From Salvia splendens (Eukaryota; Streptophyta; Magnoliopsida; Lamiales; Lamiaceae): 64,000 nucleotides of DNA. Positions 33,736 through 45,832 of this stretch are shown one piece after another. The stretch is taken from the NCBI RefSeq assembly GCF_004379255.2, contig NC_056035.1:27094502-27158501 (forward strand), written 5' to 3'. The stretch's first letter is position 1. Each line of letters opens with the position of its first letter. The notes under the pieces were generated by a model. The model had not been told where the DNA came from. It saw only the letters and a program-made list of their open reading frames with translations, and did not search any database. A program made the translations under genes and the position numbers.

Positions 33736-35394
33736 CCCCACTTCCACATTTCAGCTATAAAGAGGGTTGAGACTGCAAGGTGATCGATCCATGTCACCTT
33801 TTCTCATTCTGCTAATTAGAGGGACATTTAGAAGACTTTTCTCTATATGATTGGTGAAGTAGCTATGGAAAAATGTGTACACTAGGTGTTTCTCAATCCA
33901 ACAGGTTCAGAGGATTCATTAGATCACAAGGTCTAGGAGATCATGAATCTATCAGAAATGGTCGTTGGATACACTTTTTACTGCTTCAAAATCTTAACCC
34001 ATCATACTATTGGCTAGTATATGGAAGTAAGGATCGATCCCACAGAGACAGAGGTGTTAGCAAGTGTTCAGAGGATTTGGTAAAAGGGGTCGACTGCTGC
34101 CACGCAGGTCATGGGTTAAGAATTTCGTAAAAAACTACTGGACGCAAGAGAATTGAAAGTACTAAACTAACTACTAGACCTAGGAAACAAGAAAAACACG
34201 TACGCATGCATGACTCGAGAAATGAATGAAAGAAGGAAAGTTTAAACGAACTACCAGGTCAAGTAAATTGTTTCCCAAAACAGTTAGACAAATAAGTATG
34301 AAAAAGGCAATGAGACAGATTTCCCGATTTAGCTACTGCGATAGATAAAGCTGCATAACAAACAAACAAACGGATCTGAATCTAACTACCAACGATCTTC
34401 ATCTTCTTTATCAAATTAACGTGAACATGAACGAAACAGTGCATCAAACACAGAGAAACAGAGCAAACTCAGATCGGACTTCGAACACAACGATTAAGCT
34501 AGAAACTACCAGATCTAAACTACCCGGTCGAGCAAATCGAAAGCAACGGTAAAAACAATCATAAATCATGCAAATCCAAGCCAGTACATATCAGATCTAC
34601 AACTCCAAATCACAATTCCACTCCCAATCAACCCGATCCAAACTCGACCGCATCCAGATCCACATCCATCAACTGCGATTCAACCGATTCAACAACAAAA
34701 CAACTCCAATTCAACTGATCTCAACTCCGATTCAGTAACCAATTGCGAAAAGCATCCAAATCAATAAAAACTAACATCAAGCATAAAAACCAAAATAAAA
34801 CGGAAAACATATACTTCCATAGCTACTGAAAATAGGTTCTAACAGATTAGTAGTCACCGAGCTTCCAGCAAAGAAGTTCACGGCGAGATAAAAACAGCAG
34901 AAATGTAAAATGATTGTATCTTCACCCCCCCTTGGGGACGGTGTTACACCACAGAACTAAGCTAAACCGCCACAAAATACCCAGAATTTTCCCATCGATG
35001 CCAAGTGCGTGTGTGAAGTGAGCTAAAACTAAAAATGAAACTAAGGAGTGTGTTGAAGCTGGTGAGAAGTGCCCTCTCTTCAAAGTGGTTGTCCCTTTAT
35101 ATAGTTGAGGCATGAATCCCTAGGGCACTCCTTCTTCATGATTTGTCATTTTTGCCCTCCGAAATTGCTCCTTGCTCCACTTTTGCTTCCTGCCAGCGTT
35201 TTCGTCATTTCCTCGGTCAGGTAGATTTCTGGCGCTTTTCACTTCACTTTTCCTCACTTTTATCTGCCCAGTTGATTTACGTGCATTTCCTGGGTCTAGC
35301 AGATTTTTCACGCACCTGAACTTACAAACACTTATTAGTTCACTGAGATTACAAAATTTAACCCCATAACCAATGCATGAAATAAGCATTATTA
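33736..35394 (-). mobile_element. Athila/Tat-type 3' LTR, minus strand
   Basis: Related to the solo LTR at 30331: cacagagacag block (34040), runs of agatct-containing AT-rich sequence, ggggacggtgttacac (34933), a TATA-like complement ctatataaaggg (35093-35104) and the gcatgaaata end. The minus-sense start at 35394 reads taataatgc, where the relative has tgataagg (a C-to-T-type change). The other end is not canonical and similarity begins abruptly at 33736. Internal sequence with the 'cttgaggacaag...aagtgtgag' signal lies at 35395-35425, giving the orientation. Confidence 0.7.
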
Positions 35395-36720
35395 AACTGC
35401 TCACACTTGAACAATACTTGTCCTCAAGTATAAAAGAGAAGATAAAAGAAATAAGGCAAATTTCAATGCATTGTTATCACTTGACCGACTCTACAGACAA
35501 GAAAAATACTCAAACTCCTAGACCTAGACGCTAAAAGACTTAGACAAAAAACACAGACACAAGCACACTTAAACGAAAACCAACAAGACACAGAAAACAA
35601 AAACAAACACAGATGTGTAAACATGTTCAAGTTCTAGCAGTCGTTCCCACGAGCTTAAGGTCAATCCAATCGTCTACAGTCTGAGATTCCTCCCCCTCCC
35701 TTCTTCTATCTGGTCAGTCTGTTAGTTCGTCAAGACAGCCTCTATTTTTACCAATTGTTGGATTCACTCGGTCACTCATTCCTTACCAGAAACGTTAGGA
35801 TCATTCACTCATTCATTTTTGCCATACCACTAGTGCCTTGAGTTCTACCGACACATGGAAAGTTCCTTAAGGTCTTTCATTTGTTTGTAATGGGGCCAGG
35901 GGATTACAGTGTATAGATGAGAATCCTAGGGGGCCTAAGTTCAAAAAGTACGAGAAAATTATACTTAGGACATGTGAACTTAGGGACAAAAGATGGAAAA
36001 AACCTCCCTTTTTACAATCTAACTTCCCAAAATTTGGAGCTGTTCCTTGGGCATTTTGTCCTTATTCATCTATTCTTTTTCTTTTCTACCGGGCGAGGTT
36101 ACAATTTTTCCTGCCCTGAATTTTATTTCTAACTTTTTTTCTTTTTCCTGGGTCAGGCTACAACTTTTCCTGCCCACTTTTTTTCTCTAAAATTTTTCTT
36201 TGGTCAAGTTACAGCATTTTCCTGCCCATTTTCTAACTAACTCTTTTTTTCACTTTTTTTTCTCGGGTCAGATTACAGATTTCCTTGCCCATTTTATTTT
36301 CTTAATTTTTACTTATATCTCTCATGCTCCGAATGGTGAGTTGCCCTCTACTCCGCCCCCTTGTTCACATGACATGAAAGCTTTTAGAAAGATGAAAAAA
36401 AAATTTAGTACAGACTCAAATTGTTTACTAGGGGGTGCCTTTCCAATGTGGCAGGTCTAGCAGATTCGAAAGAATTAAGCTCAACTGGTTATCCTATTTC
36501 CTTTAGTCCTTACTCCCCTATGTCATTTCTCCCTAAGCATCAAGTGGCAGCCTCTTTTTTTTTCTCGTTTAGTAGAAAGTGTTCTACTCTAGGCTTTTAA
36601 CTCACATTATAGAGGGCTTCACAACTAGATCAAATTAAGGCCATTCTATCGTTCTTACTTCATTCAAACTGATTTTGATTTATTAAGAATTTCTCATCAT
36701 GATTTTCTCTGCAGATTCCG
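35395..36720 (-). other. 3' untranslated region of Athila/Tat-type element
   Basis: On the minus strand it ends tacttgaggacaagtattg, then ttcaagtgtgagcag directly before the LTR, as Athila/Tat elements do. It is homologous in reverse to 47.19-47.9 kb (shared blocks 'ccttaaggtctttca / ttgaaagacctt', 'gagtgaccgagtgaatcc', 'gctcgtgggaac'). No ORF is supported. It includes the tandem repeat at 36091-36320. Confidence 0.65.
36091..36320. repeat. four degenerate 50-63-bp repeats, T-rich
   Basis: Units start at about 36091, 36150, 36201 and 36264. Each has (g)ggtca.g.tacaa/g..tttcctgccc followed by a T-rich run. Two units recur in inverted orientation at about 47186-47265. Confidence 0.8.
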
Positions 36721-36768
36721 GCTTGAACAAACCCTAGTTCCGAAAACCACACATTCTACCCAAGGGAA

Positions 36769-39406
36769 ATGGAAGGACAGTCACAGACCGCCTCAGGAAG
36801 CACCTCTACGCCCAAATCCGCTAGAATTTCAAAACCCGTACAACAAGGAGTCGAAGGGGCGGGTACCATTCCGACCAATATGGCACCGCAAACCACTGGA
36901 AGCGGTCAACCAGCCACCATCACACTCTCTCTAGAGACATTGAAGTTGTTGATCCAGTCGCTGAAACCCGAAGTTAATGCTACTCAATTGCTAACTCAGG
37001 CGGGGATAATACCTACCCCACCGTCTACCGAAGATGTCCAATCCTCAGTAATCTGTAGGGAGGAAACTAAGACTGCCGATAATTACGAAGAAGCAGGGAT
37101 GACGAAGACGGGTTTAGCAGTGGAACAAGGAGAAGGGATAGAGCACCAACTCTTAAGTACAGACAAACATATAGAGGAGCCCACCGCCCAGCAAGACGAA
37201 GCCCTGGAGATTGTTAGGCAGAAAGATACATGGGTGGAGCCAGACTCGTCATTTGAATTATCGAAGGAGGTTCAGGTAGAACCAATTCCTTTGGATACTG
37301 AAGGAGCAACTGAAACTGAGTAACCGTTACTCGCTACAGAGGCGGTCGCAGCACACTTGGCGATGGGGGAATTGGAGACGACTGAGATAGGTATGGGAAC
37401 AGATGGAGATAGTACTGCTGGGTTGCAATCCACTAGGAGAGTTGAAGTGACTACTTATGGGGAACCAGGACGAAGAGGAGTGGTAGGTGAGAAGGAGTTG
37501 ACTAAGCAAGCTTCTCCTAGGGATGAGGCTACAAAAGTGGGAGCTGCTGCCGTCTGAACATATCAGCGAAGGGCAGCTAGAGAAGAGACCTCGGGGAGGA
37601 AGTATGTAGATGAACAACGTAGGAGAACCTCTGGAGAAATGACAGAGGAAGATATAAGCAGAGAAGTAAGTCCCCCACGTTGCAGGAGGAGGCTCCTAAT
37701 TGATGAAGAACCCGAGGAAGAAGACGATATCATCTTCACTCTGATAGACGCGTTGCCTAGCTCTGGGCAAGTCAAACCGCCTGTACAGAGGATGACATTG
37801 AGAGGGACAGAAAGGAAAGAAAAAGGAAGGGGAAGGCCATAGCTTCCCCGTTAAAGAAAAAACCTAGACAGGCTCCAGCAACCTTGGTAATTCAAGAAGG
37901 AAGGCGGAGATCTGAGGAACAAGATGAGGACGAGGATGAGGTACTGAGAAAGGAGCTTCTCACCAAGCGACGGAATTATGGGGCGAGGAGTACGTCCGAA
38001 CAGATGCCAGAAATGGCTAGAATACAATTCAAGAAGATCCAGGTCCGTCTGGACAATGACCTGCTCGGACTAATGATTACGTTCGAAGACCTCTAATAGA
38101 TGAAGAATTGTGGGGCCAAGATCGAGCGAGGCAAGAAACCAAGATCTGGGAGACGACTGAACCAAGAGGCCTTGGAGGAGCTGGAAGCAGTAGAGGAATT
38201 CATGGAGTTTATCACAGGGATTGGTTTTGATTGGTTTTTGGTTCCAAGCTCGCCAAAGATGCCAATAGAGTTGGCTCAAAAGTTCTTCAATTCATTCCAT
38301 CTCACATACTCGACTGATGTCGGAGCTGAGTCTATCCGCTTCAGGCTATTTACAAGAGATATGAGAATGAGCATCCGGCAGTGGTCGGTTAGGCTTGGCC
38401 TGTACACTGCGGACCAGGAGATTGAATGGTTTGCGAGGGACATAGGCCCTCCAAGGGAAATCCCAGGGTTCAGCGAGCAAGCTGCTTGGCAAGAAATGGT
38501 TCTGAGGGGCACTAAGGCCTACCAACAGACCGTATCCACAGCTGATTACTTCAGGAACCCCATCCTCAAGTCTTTGTGGACACCAATCTGCTTTGCCAAG
38601 CCAACACTGCAGCCCCCGTTACAGAAGCCGAGTTGTACTTTATGTGGTGTAGGATGAAGAAAAGGAAGGTTCACTTAGGCTATTGGATTGACCGCACCTA
38701 TCAATCGATCTCTAGCCGGGTTGCCCGAAATCTGAATGGCTGTCATCTTCTCGGAGCCATCTTCAAGAACTGTGTAGAGGTAACCATCGTAGAAAGGATA
38801 CCCAGGCTATCTTATTGCCCTCAACCCGAGTTATTTGGTGAACAATTCCTCTTGAATGTCGGCGTTCTAGTAAAAAGGGGTGGCGTTGTTAACTTCTACG
38901 ATGTGACTAAGCCAGGTTCACAGCCGGTGGAATATGTTAAGAAGAGAAAGATAAAGAAGCAGGTGGAGGTAATTGTGGCTGAGAAAGAGACAGAGACTAG
39001 AGTGGCAACTGAGATAGCCACCTACACTCTCCACACACAAGATGAAGCTGTTGCACCTTCTACATCCGCTGCACCTGAAGTGTCACCTAGACAAGCTAGT
39101 CTTGTGGAGCTTGTAGGACAGCATGGTGAGTGGAGAGCCAAAATGGAAGGGCTGGTTGAGAGGATAGCTCTAAATACTGAAAGAATAGCCATGAGCATCG
39201 AGGCCCAAATGCAGCTGCTAACATCCCAGATGGAAATACAGATGAAACATAATGAGGATATTAGAACGTCGGTCTTCGCGGTGCGGGATATGATTTCTTT
39301 GATGGCCAGAGAAGTAATCCCACCGAGGCAGAGGACTCCCCATCATGCTACCCATGGCCAAAGCAGTCGGCGACCGACTGACAGAGTTGATTCCCACCCC
39401 AGATAA
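36769..39406 (+). pseudogene. extra ORF of Athila/Tat-type element (plant transposon protein), decayed
   Basis: A coding stretch of about 880 codons in three frame segments: 36769-37842 (in-frame TAA 37321 and TGA 37555), 37884-38657 and 38576-39406. The N-terminal part is S/T/P- and Q-rich, then acidic. The middle has a conserved-looking domain (EFMEFITGIGFDWFLVP, then RQWSVRLGLYTADQE). Next come AELYFMWCRMKKRKVHLGYW and a C-terminal helical part (LVELVGQHGEWRAKMEGL onward). It resembles the extra protein encoded between pol and 3' LTR in Athila/Tat elements. The upstream tttctctgcag (36703-36713) resembles an intron acceptor. It is antisense to the adjacent minus-oriented LTR/3' region. A second copy is at 48486-49680. 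Confidence 0.55.
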
Positions 39407-39509
39407 GCTGACTTCAGACAGGATCAGCCGTGGAGATGAATCCTCCCCTGATGACCAAGTAATTTACGTGTTTTAGTTTTTGTATATATGTGTGTGTGTG
39501 TCTGTTTGT

Positions 39510-39632
39510 CTTCTTCACACTTAGCCTGGTGCCCAGTCTAAGTGTGAGAAGTTTATTTTCTGTTATATGTTCTCGATGTTTGTTGTGTTACCTTCTCCTA
39601 CTTAGCCTGTTGCTCGGTCTAAGTGTGAGAAG
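39510..39632. repeat. two consecutive hairpins after the extra ORF
   Basis: cttcttcacacttag (39510) pairs with ctaagtgtgagaag (39538). cttctcctacttag (39592) pairs with ctaagtgtgagaag (39619). Loops are similar (cctg.tgc.c.gt). They are a duplicated hairpin, possibly a 3'-end or RNA-structure signal. Confidence 0.75.
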
Positions 39633-41467
39633 TTTTGTCTCTGTCATTAGGTTTTTAGAATGTTTTTGGTTGCAACACTACTACTCTTTTCCACTTTATC
39701 TGGCTAGCATGAGGGCAACTTATGATAAAGTGAGAGGGGGGATGTCACGACCGCCCTTACTAAGGATAGTAAAGACGGGGAACTCGCGACTAGAGGAGGA
39801 ACTAAGAAGCGAGGAAGAAATTGGGGAAGCAATAAAGGACAACATTTAATATGAAAACTCAATTAACTTCCAAAAGAAATATTTTAGTCTATCGAATAGT
39901 TAAGCAGCGGATTAATGTCTCCAGGTAATTAATGTCATAACATAGTATGGGAAAACAAACGGAAGACTTTTAGAAAGAAAGCAATTTCAAACAAGGCAGC
40001 GGAGAGAGAGTCATAGGATGATGCCCATGTATGAAGACACGATGCATCCGGGAAATCTTAAGGCTCGACTCAACATCCACCGCAACATCATCGCTCAACC
40101 TGCACATAGGGAAAACATCTGCAGGGCTGAGTACTTAATATACTCAATGGGCTCATGCCGAAAATATTTGATAAAAGTTATGTCATCCATACCATAGTGA
40201 ACTCGAGTTTTACATTTAGAAGAGAAATATCATCGAGTATCACAAAAACAGTTTCATAGTCTGGCAAGACAAAACAATCTTCCCACTTTCTCAACAATCA
40301 ATCATTCACATCCGCATACCATAGTGCAACGAAAGTGTGGCCACACTATTCGCCCACAAGACCGGCCGACTAGCAAGGACTGCTCACGATCCCACCAGTG
40401 TACACAGCCTGATAGGGTTTGCGGCCCTACTCAGACCCGAATTCGTTTAACACAGCCCTATAGCCTAACGGAGCAAGCTCAAACGAACTAGGCATCAGGC
40501 AACAATCTCAACATCAAAACAATCATGGCATGACATAACACTTTAAACCACCCTTATAACACCGTATCATACTTTTGAAAGCGTAAAAGAGTTTAGTAAA
40601 AGAAAGCCCACCTCGCTTGCTTATACAACACAATTCACAACTTTAATGCAACCCTTGCTCTTTGTACCACGTACGCACAACAACCCTTGTCAACACCATA
40701 ACACAATCAGTGTTTCCATCAACACATTTATCATGCATGCTCTATCGTTCCTTTCATCGTTTTCTTATATTGCCCATCCCAAATGTTCACCAACATAAAC
40801 GAAACGAACATTCTAGCATACATCTGTTAGGGAGATTTACTGAAATATGAACAACCAGATATACTGAAAGATGTGAACAACACTTTCAGATCAAATCAAT
40901 TTGGTGGTTCTACCAATATTTGATCGGATACAATTCAGGTTTGTAGAATATTCGTATGTTGATTTCTAAATCAGATCTTAGAACCGAAAATGATCAATAA
41001 GAAGATGTAGAAACGAAGCATCGCGTCTGTTCACGAAACATTGCGTCTCTTCATCAGTTAACCGATTTTAACTGATTTTTGGCGGGTTTCTAAAATTACA
41101 AATTAGTCCTTCAATTATCGGAAATTAGATTTCCGGATGAATTTTCTGTACAGCTCGACCCCAGCCAGGGGCTCTGCCCCTTGGACCCCGCTACTCGGGG
41201 GCACTGCCCCCGAACCCCCTTCTTGTCATAATGAATTCAAACAAGCGTGCACTCCGCACTTCCAACTTATATGTTGTCTCGTTATGACAATATTGATCAA
41301 TCAAGTTAATCCAATTATACTAAAATAAACAACAATCCTCCCCTATTTTAGTGAAATCCTTGATTAACTAAAACAAGTCATCTTAAAATTCAAACTTTTG
41401 CATAAATGAAATATCGTAACGATTGAATTGCACCTTAGTACATTACACATTTCATACATTCGAATAC

Positions 41468-41803
41468 TCAGGGGCTGCTGTAGTACATTACACGATTGAA
41501 TCTATCCTCATTCCCAAAATCAACATCTCTTGACTCAATAATAGAGTGCACAGATACATAGTCATTAGGTTCTATGACGTAGAACCTATAACAGACAGAA
41601 TTTTCAGGATAACTAAGGAATACACAATCTATACCTCTCTGATCTATGGTCTTTATTTTAGGATCAGTTAATCTTACCACAGCTCGACAACCCAAAACGC
41701 TGAGATAACTCAGTTTTGTTGGTTTCTTATGCCAAAGTTCATAAGGGGTTATTTTGTTCATTTTATTAGGAACTCTGTTCAATAAGTAACAGGCTGTTAA
41801 CAT
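41468..41803 (-). pseudogene. copia integrase C-terminal fragment
   Basis: AACYLLNRVP-type start (MLTACYLLNRVPNKMNKITP), then YELWHKKPTKLSYLSVLGCRA and a domain tail ending in EDRFNRV. This is the standard end of copia integrase. It is joined to the preceding protease-side sequence by deletion and to 3' internal sequence at about 41478. The catalytic core is absent. Confidence 0.9.
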
Positions 41804-41833
41804 AGCCTTACCCCAAAATCCTTCACTTAGGCC

Positions 41834-41899
41834 AGAATATATTTATCACTTTCTAAAACTTGTTTGTAATATATTTATCACTTTCTAAAACTTGTTTGT
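41834..41899. repeat. 33-bp tandem duplication in copia coding region
   Basis: atatatttatcactttctaa and the following bases through cttgtttgta occur twice back to back (from about 41834 and 41867). Confidence 0.9.
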
Positions 41900-43127
41900 A
41901 ACCACAATTGTTTAATATAATACCAGACACCAAGTTTTTACGAATACCAGGTACATATGCAACATTCTTTAACACTAAAGAGTTTCCGGAAGTAAACGCT
42001 AGGCTAACAGTTCCTAATCCTTTGATTGGTTCAGTTGCAACGTTGTCCATCTTCAACGAAGATCCATCTTCAATTGGTTTGAAATCTTTGAACCATTGAC
42101 GATCCTTGCACACATGACACGTTGCACCCGAATCAACCCACCACGAGAGATCATCATCCTGCACATAAAGTGCTTCAGAAATTATTGATGCATAATAATT
42201 TTCAACCGAATGATCATTAGGTACAGAAAACGAACCTGATTGTTTTCCCGGATCCTTGGATCCACTTGTACCAGCCATGTTCTTTCCTTTACTTCCACCG
42301 TTTCCAGACTTGCAGTCCCTTTTGAAGTGCCCAGATTTACTGCACTTCCAACACATCAATTTAGGCTTCTTATCCCCAGCCTTACTGTAGTTTCCTTGAA
42401 ACTTTCGTTTTCCTTGAAACGATCTTTTCTCTTTCCCAGCCTTGGAGGATTCACCCCCTTCCACCATGTTCACAGAAGAACCAACCATTATTTTCCCATT
42501 AACGACAGAGCCCTTTTCCATATCACGTATGGACTGATCGATTTGGAAGTCATTTCCAAGTTCGACCAGATTCAACTCATCCTTCTTATGTTTCATATTG
42601 TTTTTAAAATCTTTCCAGGAGGGTGGCAGTTTATCGATAATGCTAGAAACAGAAATGGATTCATCCATTTTCATATGATATTGGGGAAATTGTCCCAATA
42701 TCCTTAACAATTCATTATATTTTTCCATGACAGGCCTCGAATCAACCATTTTATAGTTAATAAAATTACCAACAAGAAATTTCTTGCTAGAGGCATCTTC
42801 TGCCATATATTTGGCTTCGAGGGAATCCCACAACTCTTTAGCAGACTCTACGTTTTGATACACATCAAATAGGGAATCAGACATACCGTTTAAAATGTGA
42901 CCACGACATATGTAGTTGTCGTTCTCCCACTTCATCCGCCTCCTCGTCTGTTCCAGAGTTTCATTATCAACAGCCTCAGGCATGGGAGTACTCAGAACAT
43001 ACACGACCTTCAGACCAGTTAACATGAAATGCATCTTCTTCTGACAGCATCTGAAATCCTGGCCAGCAAACTTATCCAACTTCGCAAAACCTTTCGTTGC
43101 TTCCTTCGCCGTTTCCTTGTTCGACAT
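41853..43127 (-). pseudogene. copia gag and protease (424 codons open)
   Basis: The gag domain starts at MSNKETAKEATKG (ATG at 43127, only 24 bases from the LTR). There is a UBN2-like gag core (EQTRRRMKWENDNYICRGHI, then SAKELWDSLEAKY). The zinc knuckle CWKCSKSGHFKRDC is near residue 260. The protease region has WWVDSGATCHVC (DSG active site), followed by the typical LKNVAYVPGIRKNLVSG. The frame ends where the tandem duplication and deletion begin. It is open and could still make a Gag-like protein. Confidence 0.92.
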
Positions 43128-45832
43128 TTTCAGATAAATTGATTTGATCTTTGTTAGGGAGATTTACTGAAATATGAACAACCGGATATACTGAAAGGTG
43201 TGAACAACACTTTCAGATCAAATCAATTTGGTGGTTCTACCAATATTTGATCGGATACAATTCAGGTTTGTAGAAGATTCGTATGTTGATTTCTAGATCA
43301 GATCTTAGAACCGAAAATGATCAATAAGAAGATGCAGAAATGAAGCATCGCGTCTGGTCACGAAACATTGCGTCTCTTCATCAGTTAACCGATTTTAACT
43401 GATTTTTGGCAGGTTTCTAAAATTACAAATTAGTCCTTCAATTATCGGAAATTAGATTTCCAGATGAATTTTCTGCACAGCTCGACCCCTGCCAGGGGCT
43501 CTGCCCCTTGGACCCCTCTACTCGGGGGCGCTACCCCCGAACCCCCGTCTTGTCATAATGAATTCAAACAAGCGTGCACTCCGCACTTCCAACTTATATG
43601 ATGTTTCGTTATGACAATATTGATCAATCAAGTTAATCCAATTATACTAAAATAAACAACAATCCTCCCCTATTTTAGTGCAATCCTTGATTAACTAAAA
43701 CAAGTCATCTCAAAATTCAAACTTTTGCATAAATGAAATATCGTAACAATTGAATTGCACCTTAGTACATTACACATTCCATACATTCGAATACTCAGGG
43801 GCTGCTGTCCCTTGGACCCCGCTACTCGGGGGTGCTGCTGTCCCTTGGACCCCGCTACTCGGGGGTGCTGCCCCTAAACCCCCGTATTGTCATAATGAAT
43901 CCAAACAAGCGTGCACTCCGCACTTCCAATCAAGTTAATCCAATTACACTAAAATAAACAACAACATCAACGTGCAACACATAACCACATCATAGGATAC
44001 GTTCCTTATTCATACATGTATCATGTAATGCATTCAAAGCTTGTCAACAAAGCTTATTTTAACAAAACCAGAATCTGGCAGAACAACACAGTATTTTTGT
44101 AAAAATCATTAAAATTCAATCCGATCTCATATGAAGCTAAAATTTGGTCACCACACAGTAGACACATAAAGGTTTGTCCATTTAAAATTCCACACCAAAA
44201 TCATATCTTTTGATCGGTCTAAACAAAAACGAAATTCACTGGACGAAACACAATTTCTAGCAGGACTACGCAGTTAAATTGAAATATTCGTTATAAATTC
44301 GTCCGTTATCAATTGAAGCTGAAATTTTGACACAACACAGAAGACATCTAAAACTTGATCCAGTTAAAAATCCGTCTGAACCTACTGTCCGAACACAACA
44401 GTTTTCATGCTCAACATTCACAAACCCTAGTTTGTCTATCATACATTCACACATACATATTCATGCTTCCAACACATAGTCATGCTTCAAAAATGAGATT
44501 ACAACTATGCTTTCCTATTCGCACATAACATTCACAACGATTCATCCACACACTCACACACACTTAGATACACGCGCACACACACAACCATTCATGTGCA
44601 ACCATCCTTCCCAACCAATAAATTCTTAGATTTACGATTTTCCACTCACTATATGCATGAGGGGTTCAAGAATCATGGATTCAATGATAAGAAGGGGAAA
44701 GATGGATAAAAAATTATACCTTTCTCTTGAAAACAATCGGTAGAAAAGACAATTGGTGCGATTCCTCAACGGATCTTGAGTTTCCAACTCCAAATCGAAG
44801 CAACAATGAAGGATTGATTTGGAGCACTTGAGAGAGAGGGGACGGGAGGAGAAAAACATGTGGGAGGGGAGAGGAAGAGAGGGAGGCATGTGGAGTGAAG
44901 ATTAGGGTTAGGGTTTTCTTAATTTATATTCAATAATTATTCCCACACTTAACTAAACAATTAAAATTGTGGAAGAATAAAATAGAGATCAATGAATAAG
45001 TCCACAATTAGAAAAATAGGCGTGTAGTGTGGGAGTAATTTGTCGAAAATTATGGTATTACTCGGAGAGAAATATACTCACAAAAATGGGTAAAAAGATA
45101 TTGAGCATCCCATAAATATGAATTCTTCAAATAGGAGGGGGGGGGGGCGTGTAAAGTAGGGAGTAATCAAAGGAAATATTTAAATCCCCAAATTAAATAG
45201 GAGTAGGATTTAAATTTGGTAATTTCTTGTGGAAAAGGCTCCCATAAAAAAAGTAACAATTAAATTAATCCAACAAGGTAATTGAAAGGCATAAGGGGCG
45301 AAAATTTATGAGGTCTTAAAGAAGGAAAGAGTCAAATCCTAATTAAAATAGGATATAGAGAGATTTAATTGAATTTTTAATTCAAAGAAGGAAATAAGTA
45401 AGGTACCAATTAAATCTACAAAATAATTTATTCTCCTAATTAATAGGAGATTTTGAAAAACCAAGAAATGGGCAAGGAGTCGGAAATTATGTAGAATAAC
45501 ATAGGGATAATTTGGTTTGGATTTAATTTGGATAATTATCCCAAAATAATTAATTAAATCCAAGAAAGAAAATACTATTTCAAATAATTAGGAGGGCCGA
45601 AAAGTATCAAATAAAATGGCTAGAAAAATATGCAGATCCCATTTAATTTAATTCACACATTGGAACATAATTCGTATTATTCCACATAATTAACTCAATC
45701 ACATAGAAAATCAATTTCCATAAAAGAAATTCCCATTCAACATCCACATTAATAAAAACAAAAGTCGCAAATTTTTTGGGGTGCTACATCCTTCCCCTCT
45801 TAACAGAAATTTCGTCCCAAAATATGGTCGTC

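Larger units (their letters stand above)
40825..43963 (-). mobile_element. Ty1/copia element, internally deleted, three LTR segments, perfect TSD
   Basis: Flanked by acatc at 40820-40824 and 43964-43968. Full LTR copies are at 40825-41334 and 43152-43661 (510 bp each, few differences). A third partial LTR (about 43796-43963) with a duplicated ccttggaccccgctactcgg stretch forms the outer end. Between the second and third is a copy of the PPT and 3' internal end (43662-43795) also found at 41335-41478. Coding content is gag-protease and a piece of integrase; RT and RNase H are missing. It inserted into the chromovirus LTR. Confidence 0.9.
39743..45788 (-). mobile_element. chromovirus 3' LTR, minus strand, interrupted by copia element
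   Basis: Minus-sense start TGTAGCACCCC at 45788, end GGTCGTGACA at 39743. Next to the start lie the polypurine tract and the 'tttgggacgaaattt' signal (45789-45825), then chromodomain sequence. Removing the copia element and one target duplication leaves about 2.9 kb, close to the other two chromovirus LTRs, with which it shares the 'gctcaacctgcacat...gcagggctgagtac' (40094) and 'gacccgaattcg' (40435) blocks. The left flank (gagagggggga) happens to look like a PPT. Its distal target duplication cannot be checked because the element is truncated. Confidence 0.85.

Noticed and set aside
36091..36320. Possible CRISPR-like repeat-spacer array
   Set aside because: The repeats are T-rich, unequal and degenerate, lie in a plant retrotransposon 3' region, and have no cas genes nearby.
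42240..42707. 155-codon plus-strand ORF
   Set aside because: It is antisense to copia gag.
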